From positions 1 to 14,190 of the forward strand of contig JAESSZ010001157.1 of assembly GCA_016763875.1 (NCBI GenBank): a stretch of 14,190 nt of DNA, written 5' to 3'. The notes under the pieces were generated by a model, which made no database searches, was not told where the DNA came from, and worked only from the letters and a program-made list of their open reading frames with translations. Of this stretch, positions 7,902 through 13,695 are shown in pieces. How positions within the stretch are numbered: position 1 is the stretch's first letter; each line of letters begins with the position of its first letter. The translations under genes and the position numbers were made by a program. Source of the DNA: Nannocystaceae bacterium. GTDB taxonomy: Bacteria; Myxococcota_A; Polyangia; Nannocystales; Nannocystaceae.

Positions 7902-7921
7902 GCGGCCACGGACCTGGCCGC
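7902..7921. repeat. Inverted repeat GCGGCCA-N6-TGGCCGC
   Basis: Perfect 7-bp arms are separated by six bases (CGGACC). The element lies 37 bp upstream of the RDD start, so it could be an operator or a hairpin in the 5' untranslated leader of the MoxR operon. There is no T-run, so it does not look like an intrinsic terminator. Confidence 0.5.
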
Positions 7922-8000
7922 CGCGGCACGAAAGCGCCGCAGTACAGCGTTCTGCGATGGGCGACCGACCTGGGCGGTGGTGGTCACGCGCCCGAGTGTC

Positions 8001-8012
8001 GCAACGCGTTGC
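8001..8012. repeat. 12-bp perfect palindrome GCAACGCGTTGC
   Basis: A perfect 12-bp palindrome near the middle of the divergent intergenic region. It extends to GTC...GAC on the flanks if one cytosine (8013) is bulged. Its symmetry and position suit a dimeric repressor or activator site serving one or both divergent units. No binding protein can be assigned. Confidence 0.45.
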
Positions 8013-8115
8013 CGACGATGGTGTGTGAATGACCGCCTCATTCGTACCAGACTGGTCCACCGTGCGCTGCGAATCCGACGGCCTTGCTGCCGGGAAATGC
8101 GTAGGGTGATGCGAC

Positions 8116-9807
8116 ATGGATGATGAAAAAACCGCAGAAGAACGCATGAACGACTCGGGCTTCATCCAAAAGTATGTGGAGGAGCACCGCGCCGAACTCG
8201 AAGCTTTGCGCGCCAAGGCCACCGCGATTGGCTTCGCCGGCAAGTGGTTCATCATCGGGGATAGCGAGTACCCCGACAAACGCCTGCAGTACGCGACCAC
8301 CTCGGTCGAAGAGCAGTGCGTCTCCCCGCGGATCATTCTCTACGCAGCTCAAGGCGCGGGTGTCGACGACATCAAAAAGGCGGTGGCGCTGTGCCGCGAC
8401 ACGAACATGGCGCTTGCCATTCGCACGGGCGGCCACCAGTACTGCGGGTACTCCTCGACCCGTCCCGAGAATATGCAGATCGACCTGAGCGAGACGTTTC
8501 CGGAGTACGACTACGACAGCGGCACCAACGTCTTGCGTTGTGGTGTCAGCCACGCCCTGGGCGATTGGGCCAAGCAGAACAACGAGACCGGAGTCTATCT
8601 GCCCATGGGCGTGTGCGCGCACGTCAACCTCGGCGGGCACGTGCACACGGGAGGCTGGGGCATGGTCGCCCGGAGTCACGGGCTATTGGCTGACCACGTC
8701 GCGGCTTTCAATATCATTGTCGCCAGCGGCGAAGAGCACCGCATTGTGCGACCCGTTGGTGGCCAGACCTCGACGTTCAACGACGACCTGTACTTCGCGG
8801 CGTTGGGCGGAGGAAAGGGAGGGGACTTCGGCATCGTGACGCACTGGGAGTTCAACCCGATGCGCGACGCCGACTATCCAAACTCGGCGTGTTACGCGTT
8901 CACTTGGTTGTGGTCCAAAGACAAGATGGAGGCCGCGGTCGCTCAGATGCAGCGTTTCTCGAAGAAGTGCGCCAGCGGGGAGATACCGTCGGACTACGAG
9001 TTCATGTGCAACATCACCGGGCTGGGCATGATGAACGTGCTGCCCGAGAAGGTGAAGGAGGAGCTGGCGAAGCTAGGCGTCATCGGCAAGGAGCTATCCG
9101 AAGAGGTGCCGGTTCCGCCGCTCATCCAGTTGTGGATGTGCTTCACCAACAAGGGTGGTGCGTCCGAGACGTTCGACGACCAGTGGTTCGAGGCCTTCGC
9201 GTCAAAGGAAGTGTGCGGTACGCCTATCGTGGCGATTCGCGATCGACAGACCCCAGTCTCGGAGGGGCTGGCGGAGCACTTCATCATGCTGCAGCCCCGC
9301 GAGATGGAGTACCCGTTCGTGAAGCGTTTTCGCTCGACGATGGACGTGAAAGCAGAGTTTCCGGCGGTCTTCACCGAGCGGATGCACGAGATCATGGGCC
9401 TCATCGGAACGGCAGACCGTCAGCATCTCGTGTCGCAGCAACAGATCTATGCGGGCGGCGCAGTCGCCGAGAACGGAAAGGCAGGCCTCACCGCGTACTC
9501 GTGGCGCGACCAAGCTTTGGCGTTGAGCCACGACTCCTTCTACGACGTCGGCTGGCTGTGGGGCAACGCGCACAATAAGGCTGAGCAGTGGCAGAAGGAC
9601 AACGACGAGGCCTTCATCGGCAAAGAGGCCTTCGCCGACGCCGACATGCGCCTGTTCGCGTTCACCTTCGGCGACCGCGTGCTCGACGAGGTGTGGCAGC
9701 ACTACTACGACAGCGAAGAGAAGTACCAGCGCGTGCGCCGAATCAAGGCTGCCGTCGACCCCGACGGGATTTTCTCTCCCGACTCATTCTCCGTGTCGCC
9801 CGCCTGA
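8116..9807 (+). CDS. FAD-linked oxidoreductase, BBE type, probable bicovalent flavin
   Basis: A 563-residue flavoprotein of the PCMH/berberine-bridge class, which oxidises alcohols, sugars or secondary metabolites and usually passes electrons to oxygen. The FAD-binding domain covers about 65-270. RTGGH (103-107) supplies the histidine expected to bind FAD covalently. GVCAHVNLGGH (165-175) supplies Cys167 in the C-x-x-V-x-x-GG-H pattern of bicovalent enzymes. The 60-residue spacing between His107 and Cys167 equals that of His70 and Cys130 in glucooligosaccharide oxidase. GGWGMVARSHGLLADHV follows as the usual glycine-rich segment. The C-terminal BBE motif is present (YYDSEEKYQRVRRIKAAVDP, then GIFSPDSF). 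The N-terminus is charged, with no signal peptide or Tat motif, so it is probably cytoplasmic. The ATG at 8116 has AGGG about 10 bases upstream. The substrate is unknown. It converges on the SDR gene with a 7-bp gap. Confidence 0.93.
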   Translation: MDDEKTAEERMNDSGFIQKYVEEHRAELEALRAKATAIGFAGKWFIIGDSEYPDKRLQYATTSVEEQCVSPRIILYAAQGAGVDDIKKAVALCRDTNMALAIRTGGHQYCGYSSTRPENMQIDLSETFPEYDYDSGTNVLRCGVSHALGDWAKQNNETGVYLPMGVCAHVNLGGHVHTGGWGMVARSHGLLADHVAAFNIIVASGEEHRIVRPVGGQTSTFNDDLYFAALGGGKGGDFGIVTHWEFNPMRDADYPNSACYAFTWLWSKDKMEAAVAQMQRFSKKCASGEIPSDYEFMCNITGLGMMNVLPEKVKEELAKLGVIGKELSEEVPVPPLIQLWMCFTNKGGASETFDDQWFEAFASKEVCGTPIVAIRDRQTPVSEGLAEHFIMLQPREMEYPFVKRFRSTMDVKAEFPAVFTERMHEIMGLIGTADRQHLVSQQQIYAGGAVAENGKAGLTAYSWRDQALALSHDSFYDVGWLWGNAHNKAEQWQKDNDEAFIGKEAFADADMRLFAFTFGDRVLDEVWQHYYDSEEKYQRVRRIKAAVDPDGIFSPDSFSVSPA

Positions 9808-9814
9808 CATCGCG

Positions 9815-10696
9815 CTAAGTCGGAAACGAAGTCCCCGTGGCTTGTTCGGCCCACGCCCACAGACGCTCGTTGAGTGCTTTGTCTTCGGCCGCGGCATCGA
9901 CCGTTGCGATTGCAGGATCGCCGCTTCTCTCCTCGGGCCCACTTGGTCCCCAGTACTGACCGCTCTTGGCATTGACCGACAAAGCCGCGACCAGCGCAGA
10001 CTGGGCTCCTTGTTCAACCGACATGAAGGCAATGCCGGGCGGCGCCTTCCCGAGGTGACGGGTCAGTTCGGTCATGCTGACGCCAGGGTGTGCCCCCAAT
10101 GAGGCGAGCTGCGACCCCTTGGCCTCAAGACGGCGGTGGAGTTCCATCGCCAAGATGAGGTCGGCGACCTTGCTTTGCCCGTACTCACGCCACTGGGAGT
10201 ACGGTCGCTCAAGACAGAAGTTCTCGAAGTCGATCGCAGCGCCGCGGTGAGCAATGCTGCTCATCGTCACCACCCGTGCCCCCTCGGTCGACTCCAGGAG
10301 CGAAAAGAGATGCCCCGTGAGCGCGAAGTGGCCCACGAAGTTGATCCCAAACTGGAGCTCAAAGCCGTCGGTCGTTTTCCCCGCGGGGGGCACCATGACG
10401 CCTGCGTTGTTGATAAGCAGGTCGAGCCTCGAATGGCGGTCCTTGATGCCGTCGGAAAACTCGCGAACGGCAGCAAGGGTAGCGAGATCCAACTTGCCGG
10501 CCTCGAGCGTGCCAACGTCTGCGCCTTTGCTTCCTTCCTGAATCTTCGCGATCGCGGCGGCAATACGGGACTCACTTCGCCCGGCGACAACGACATGCGC
10601 GCCGAGTTCGTAGAGTGTCTTCGCGATCTGAAAACCGAGGCCGGCATTGGCTCCGGTCACAACGGCAACTTTGTCTTTGAGGTTCGGGAACGGCAT
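9815..10696 (-). CDS. Short-chain dehydrogenase/reductase (retinol dehydrogenase-like)
   Basis: A 293-residue classical SDR, an NAD(P)-dependent oxidoreductase of alcohols or carbonyls. The Rossmann nucleotide motif is TGANAGLG (14-21), with Arg40 after the second strand (VVVAGRSES), which favours NADP. Leu-Asp at 69-70 and NNAG (96-99) are in place. The active site shows Ser146/147 in VTMSSIAHRG and the YxxxK pair at Tyr172/Lys176 (EYGQSK). PGVSMTELTRHLG follows the active site, as in retinol dehydrogenase- or WWOX-like SDRs, which act on lipophilic aldehydes, ketones or alcohols. The length is normal and no residue is missing. The ATG at 10696 has a strong AAGGAG 4 bases upstream. It lies 23 bp after the SnoaL-like gene on the same strand, so the two probably share a transcript. 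It could act on the same chemistry as the convergent flavoenzyme, but that is only neighbourhood inference. Confidence 0.94.
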   Translation of the reverse strand: MPFPNLKDKVAVVTGANAGLGFQIAKTLYELGAHVVVAGRSESRIAAAIAKIQEGSKGADVGTLEAGKLDLATLAAVREFSDGIKDRHSRLDLLINNAGVMVPPAGKTTDGFELQFGINFVGHFALTGHLFSLLESTEGARVVTMSSIAHRGAAIDFENFCLERPYSQWREYGQSKVADLILAMELHRRLEAKGSQLASLGAHPGVSMTELTRHLGKAPPGIAFMSVEQGAQSALVAALSVNAKSGQYWGPSGPEERSGDPAIATVDAAAEDKALNERLWAWAEQATGTSFPT

Positions 10697-10719
10697 TGGT
10701 CTCCTTGTTCGTGATTCGG

Positions 10720-11130
10720 CTAGAGGCCAAAGACTTCCTTGGCGTGGAAGGTGTCCATGTACTCGTTCATGCGCGTGATCTGGCCGTTCCGGATCTCAAA
10801 CATGAAGTGGTAGCTGTTGTTGTAGGAGACTCCCGCTGCGGTCACAGCCTTAATCTCGGCCTCGACCGCAACCTTGTCTCCCTCGGCGACCATGCTTGAG
10901 GGTTTCAAGCTGACGCCCTCGGGAAAGTTGGTATCGGATCCCTTGAAGAAGTTGATCAGAAAATCACGGTCATGCTCGCCAGCCGTCGCGAGGTACTCGG
11001 GCTTTCCGAGAATCCACCAGGCAAAGTCGTCTGACAGCAGCGCTTGCAGTCCAGGCAGATCGGAGGACTCCATGGCGGCGAGGAAACGGGCTGCTGTGGC
11101 TTTGTTTTGCTCTGTTTGGGTAGCGGACAT
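10720..11130 (-). CDS. SnoaL-like / NTF2-fold protein
   Basis: A 136-residue protein of the SnoaL-like (NTF2-fold, ketosteroid isomerase-related) superfamily. Members are small cone-shaped proteins acting as isomerases, cyclases, hydrolases or binding proteins. The pattern is typical: an N-terminal helix (TEQNKATAARFLAAMESSDL), LLSDDFAWWI, a central GDKVAVEAE strand, and the closing YHFMFEIRNGQITRMNEYMD, then TFHA. The family is too varied to name a reaction. The ATG at 11130 is preferred over an in-frame start at 11196, because AGGA lies 7 bases upstream of it and the extra 22 residues look like untranslated leader. It is the first gene of a probable two-gene unit with the SDR and is divergent from the LysR gene, which is the usual arrangement for a LysR-controlled operon. 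Confidence 0.88.
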   Translation of the reverse strand: MSATQTEQNKATAARFLAAMESSDLPGLQALLSDDFAWWILGKPEYLATAGEHDRDFLINFFKGSDTNFPEGVSLKPSSMVAEGDKVAVEAEIKAVTAAGVSYNNSYHFMFEIRNGQITRMNEYMDTFHAKEVFGL

Positions 11131-11287
11131 CTTAAAATCCTGGGGCGGTGACACCGGAAATGCGGCCGCCGGACGGCGTGATTTGCGCTCCAACAACTGT
11201 CGTTCTCGGTGTGACTAGACTATGGTTTGCTGCTTCCACAGCACAAGGCATGCACCTGACACACCTACTGCTCGCTACGATCACAGT
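11131..11287. promoter_or_regulatory. Divergent SnoaL-SDR / LysR control region
   Basis: These 157 bases separate the LysR gene from its probable target pair and should hold both promoters and the LysR binding site. On the minus strand a weak pair, TTGTGC and TAGTCT with about 18 bases between, could drive the SnoaL gene. TAGTC is repeated directly in TAGTCTAGTC. A short palindrome, CGCCGGACGGCG (11167-11178), lies closer to the SnoaL start. No single T-N11-A box stands out. The promoter and operator choices are tentative. Confidence 0.45.
11138..11141 (-). promoter_or_regulatory. Ribosome binding site fixing the start at 11130
   Basis: AGGA on the minus strand lies 7 bases before the ATG at 11130. 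It decides this start over the longer in-frame start at 11196. Confidence 0.6.
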
Positions 11288-12169
11288 ATGAATCCCAGTC
11301 CCGAACTGTTTCCGGAGTACATCGCCGTCGTGGAGACCGGCAGCATCTCTAAGGCTGCGCGTCTCCTTGGGGTGCCGCGGGCTTCCCTGTCGCGCCGGAT
11401 CAATGCACTCGAAGAGATGCTCGGTGTCCGGTTGCTACACCGTCAGTCTCGTCCGATGCGAGTCACGCCAGCGGGCGAGGAGTTGTTCCGCCGGGCTCAG
11501 CGCGTGCTGAGAGACACGACGGACACCTGGGATGCCGTGCGTGTGCACGACGACCGACCGCGCGGCCTGCTTCGTGTTTCATTGCCGCCCAATACGCCGA
11601 TCTTTCTCGAGTTCATCCTTCAGTTCGTGAAGGAGTATCCAGAGGTGGAGCTGCTCGTGTCATCGGACGCTCGCCACGTCGAGCTGCTCTCGGAAGGGAT
11701 CGATGTCGCGATCCGAATTGGCGATGTCCAGGATCCGAACCTCATCGCGCGTCGAATCTGGCGTTCGAAGAACCTCGCAGTTGCCGCAAAGTCCTACGTC
11801 GAGCGGTTCGGCTTGCCGCAAACAGTCGAAGCGCTCAGCGAGCACGCGTGCATGCGGACCTTCGATGGCACGTGGCAACCCTCGTCGTTCTGGCCGCTGC
11901 GAAATGGCAGTCGCGTCGAGGTGAGTGGCGGTTTGATGTGCAACGATATCTCCCTGCTTATCCGCGCTGCCCGCGAGGGACTCGGCATCGCGATCCTGCC
12001 GAAAGACCTCATCCAAAGCGACTTGGCGTCTGGCGAGCTGGTCGCAGTGCTGGAGTCCGAGGTTGGCAACGAGACGTATGGCCACGTGGTCTACGTCGAA
12101 CGGGACTTCCTTCTCCCGCAGCTGCGAGCGTTCGTCGATGACCTTGTCGACTACCTACAAGCGCCTTAA
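11288..12169 (+). CDS. LysR-type transcriptional regulator
   Basis: A 293-residue LysR-type regulator of normal length. The N-terminal winged helix-turn-helix is typical: FPEYIAVVETGSISKAARLL, GVPRASLSRRINALEEMLGV, then RLLHRQSRPMRVTPAGEELF (about 8-67). A linker helix and the type 2 periplasmic-binding-like effector domain follow (about 91-291), including RGLLRVSLPP, EGIDVAIRIGD and REGLGIAILPK. The DVAIRIG and GLGIAILP motifs are typical of the CrgA/DsdC-like LysR subgroup. The ATG at 11288 starts directly at the helix-turn-helix region; an in-frame start at 11222 adds 22 residues with no LysR similarity. No strong ribosome binding site is visible. It is divergent from the SnoaL-SDR pair and probably regulates it, and may autoregulate. 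The effector is unknown. Confidence 0.95.
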   Translation: MNPSPELFPEYIAVVETGSISKAARLLGVPRASLSRRINALEEMLGVRLLHRQSRPMRVTPAGEELFRRAQRVLRDTTDTWDAVRVHDDRPRGLLRVSLPPNTPIFLEFILQFVKEYPEVELLVSSDARHVELLSEGIDVAIRIGDVQDPNLIARRIWRSKNLAVAAKSYVERFGLPQTVEALSEHACMRTFDGTWQPSSFWPLRNGSRVEVSGGLMCNDISLLIRAAREGLGIAILPKDLIQSDLASGELVAVLESEVGNETYGHVVYVERDFLLPQLRAFVDDLVDYLQAP

Positions 12170-12192
12170 GAGCATTTGGAGTCAAAGCCACA

Positions 12193-12206
12193 CTCGGCCG
12201 GCCGAG
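12193..12206. repeat. 14-bp perfect palindrome CTCGGCCGGCCGAG
   Basis: A perfect palindrome lies in the 63 bp between the LysR stop and the GNAT start. It could be an operator for the GNAT gene or the stem of a terminator-like hairpin after LysR. There is no following T-run, so a regulatory or chance origin is equally possible in such GC-rich sequence. Confidence 0.45.
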
Positions 12207-12232
12207 ATCTACTGATAGGGTTGTTGGCGTAG

Positions 12233-12802
12233 ATGTTCACCGAACCCGTAGGCATTCGAGCGCCGACACCAGCAGACTATGCAGCGTTCGTCCGATTGTT
12301 TGGCTACCTTGAGACCGGCGACGACATCCCAACGCCAAAGGTATGGCGCGACGAGCTGGCACTGCAGTCGATGGTCTACGTCGACGAAGGCGAGGCCGTC
12401 GGGTACGTCTACGCGCAGGTGCTCGAGGGGGTGGGCTTCGTCCGTCACGTAGCGCTGGAGCCCTCGCGGCGAGGCTGCGGTCTAGGCCGTGCACTGATGC
12501 ATGCGGTCGCGGGTCGAATGCGCGAGGCTGGCGTCGAGCAGTGGCGCCTCAACGTCAAGCCCGACAACGCTCAGGCACTTCGCTTGTACCAGGGACTCGG
12601 CATGACGATGCTCTTCGCGTCGGTTGCCATGGTCCGCGCGCTGCTGGAAGCGATGCGCCCCAACGCAGACCCGCGCAAAACGTTCATGCAGCTGGTTGTC
12701 GAAGACGCCAGCGCGCTCGCCTCGGCGCTGGGGCGCGCTGGTGCACGGCGTCACCTGGACACTGTGCAGCTCGGCGGCCCCCTACCGAGCGCGCCGATGT
12801 AG
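12233..12802 (+). CDS. GNAT family N-acetyltransferase
   Basis: A 189-residue GNAT acetyltransferase, which transfers an acetyl group from acetyl-CoA to an amine of unknown identity. The acetyl-CoA motif A is clear: VRHVALEPSRRGCGLGRALM (70-89), with the R-x-x-G-x-G/A core at RRGCGLG (79-85). Motif B follows as WRLNVKPDNAQALRLYQGLGM (104-124). The N-terminal IRAPTPADYAAFVRLF matches the usual beta-1/alpha-1 start. The 60 residues after the GNAT core (MVRALLEAMRPN...) are longer than a minimal GNAT domain and could be the remnant of a second domain. The start ATG 12233 has only a weak AGGG upstream. The stop codon lies within a hairpin shared with the convergent DUF4287 gene. Confidence 0.9.
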   Translation: MFTEPVGIRAPTPADYAAFVRLFGYLETGDDIPTPKVWRDELALQSMVYVDEGEAVGYVYAQVLEGVGFVRHVALEPSRRGCGLGRALMHAVAGRMREAGVEQWRLNVKPDNAQALRLYQGLGMTMLFASVAMVRALLEAMRPNADPRKTFMQLVVEDASALASALGRAGARRHLDTVQLGGPLPSAPM

Positions 12803-12820
12803 GGCGGACGTGAGCCCTAC
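12799..12820. terminator. Possible bidirectional hairpin terminator
   Basis: Perfect 7-bp arms GTAGGGC and GCCCTAC flank an 8-base loop. They lie between two convergent stop codons, with the GNAT TAG inside the left arm. The symmetry would let it act in both directions. No T-tract follows on either strand, so it is a weak intrinsic terminator at best, or a stabilising 3' hairpin. Confidence 0.5.
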
Positions 12821-12822
12821 GA

Positions 12823-13509
12823 TCAGCCGCCGTCCAACGCATCCCCCAGCGCGTTGAAGCGTTCAGTCCACAACGCCTTGGCCGCTTCCACGTCGGCTTT
12901 GGTGGCGAGCTTCGTGTGCTCCAGACTCACACTGCTCTTCGCTGGACCTTTGGCGGTGAAGTGGAAGTTCACCTGGGTGCCGTCGTTCCAGTCGACGCGT
13001 ATCGATCTGTTCTCGGTCGAGGTCCGGATACGCTTCCAACCCTCACCAACCCACTTTTTGCGCCGCCGCGGATCCTTGAGCGCCTTGAACAGCGTGGCGA
13101 CGTCCACGGCGAAAGTCCGGCTCTTGCTCGCCGCGTAGGTCCCATCGCATGTCTGCTGAACGTCGCGAAGTCCTCGAATGCGTTCGTAGCCAACGGTTAC
13201 GGTTTGGGTCCACCACGGGCCGACCTCCGGGTAGTTAGCCGACAGGAGCTTGGCTATCTCGCGATGTTTCAGTGCGTGGGCACCATCGCTGTCGAGCGCT
13301 TTCACCCACTGTGCCCAGGTACGCCCAGTCTTTGCTTTGACGGCGCTATCGCTCATCCCCGCGAGCGCGGGCCACTGGCTGGGTGGAGCGGTGTAGGGTG
13401 CATGCGCGCCCGCCTCGTTGGTGAGTGCGGCGCGTGCTGCTGTGTAGGACTCACCTGTCTTGTGCATGCGCGCGCGGACGAGGCGTTTCTTGTCTTTGTC
13501 TTGGGTCAT
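12823..13509 (-). CDS. DUF4287 and SRPBCC domain protein
   Basis: A 228-residue soluble protein of unknown function. A basic N-terminal stretch (KKRLVRARMHKTGESYTAAR, 7-26) is followed by a DUF4287-like region (about 45-115): GMSDSAVKAKTGRTWAQWVK, then HREIAKLLSANYPEVGPWWT and VTVGYERIRGLRD. Residues about 125-225 resemble an SRPBCC (START/AHSA1-like) fold: ASKSRTFAVDVATLFKAL, then RSIRVDWNDGTQVNFHFTAK and SSVSLEHTKL, ending in a long helix. SRPBCC domains bind hydrophobic ligands or aid Hsp90-type ATPases, but no ligand can be inferred. The ATG at 13509 has AAGGA 7 bases upstream, a good site. The gene converges on GNAT through the hairpin at 12799-12820, and lies on the same strand as the kinase upstream, with 186 bp between them. 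Confidence 0.85.
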   Translation of the reverse strand: MTQDKDKKRLVRARMHKTGESYTAARAALTNEAGAHAPYTAPPSQWPALAGMSDSAVKAKTGRTWAQWVKALDSDGAHALKHREIAKLLSANYPEVGPWWTQTVTVGYERIRGLRDVQQTCDGTYAASKSRTFAVDVATLFKALKDPRRRKKWVGEGWKRIRTSTENRSIRVDWNDGTQVNFHFTAKGPAKSSVSLEHTKLATKADVEAAKALWTERFNALGDALDGG

Positions 13510-13695
13510 TCCGAGTTCCTTCGAGGTGCATCACGAATCCACTCCCCAGCAATGAACCCGCGCACGCGAAGGTCCGGAATCCCGATCCGAAGGTATGCCC
13601 TCCTTTGCCCCACGAGGACCGGCGCTGGGGGCCGACCGAAGGGGTTTGGCGCGGATCAGCGCCGCCCATAGAATCCTACACATGCCGCCCGCAGG
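13510..13695. other. Intergenic region between kinase and DUF4287 gene
   Basis: These 186 bases lie between two minus-strand genes. They hold the ribosome binding site of the DUF4287 gene (AAGGA, 7 bases before its ATG) and a short inverted repeat GGCGC-N6-GCGCC (13648-13663), about 33 bases after the kinase stop. The repeat has no T-run and is only a weak terminator candidate. No small gene was recognised here. Confidence 0.4.

Larger units (their letters stand above)
7866..8115. promoter_or_regulatory. Divergent intergenic region, MoxR operon versus FAD oxidoreductase
   Basis: These 250 bases separate two divergent genes and should hold both promoters. No convincing -35/-10 pair could be picked on either strand, so no promoter is claimed. 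The region contains a 7-bp stem inverted repeat (7902-7921), a 12-bp perfect palindrome (8001-8012) and a short ACCAG-A-CTGGT repeat (8046-8056). A modest AGGG sits about 10 bases before the ATG at 8116. Confidence 0.5.

Noticed and set aside
7866..8336. A longer RDD protein starting at 8336
   Set aside because: The added 157 residues would cross the intergenic region and overlap the FAD oxidoreductase gene by over 200 bases, and they show no RDD similarity. The ATG at 7865 gives a normal RDD start.
11222..11287. N-terminal extension of the LysR protein from 11222
   Set aside because: The extra 22 residues have no LysR similarity, and the helix-turn-helix region begins naturally after the ATG at 11288.
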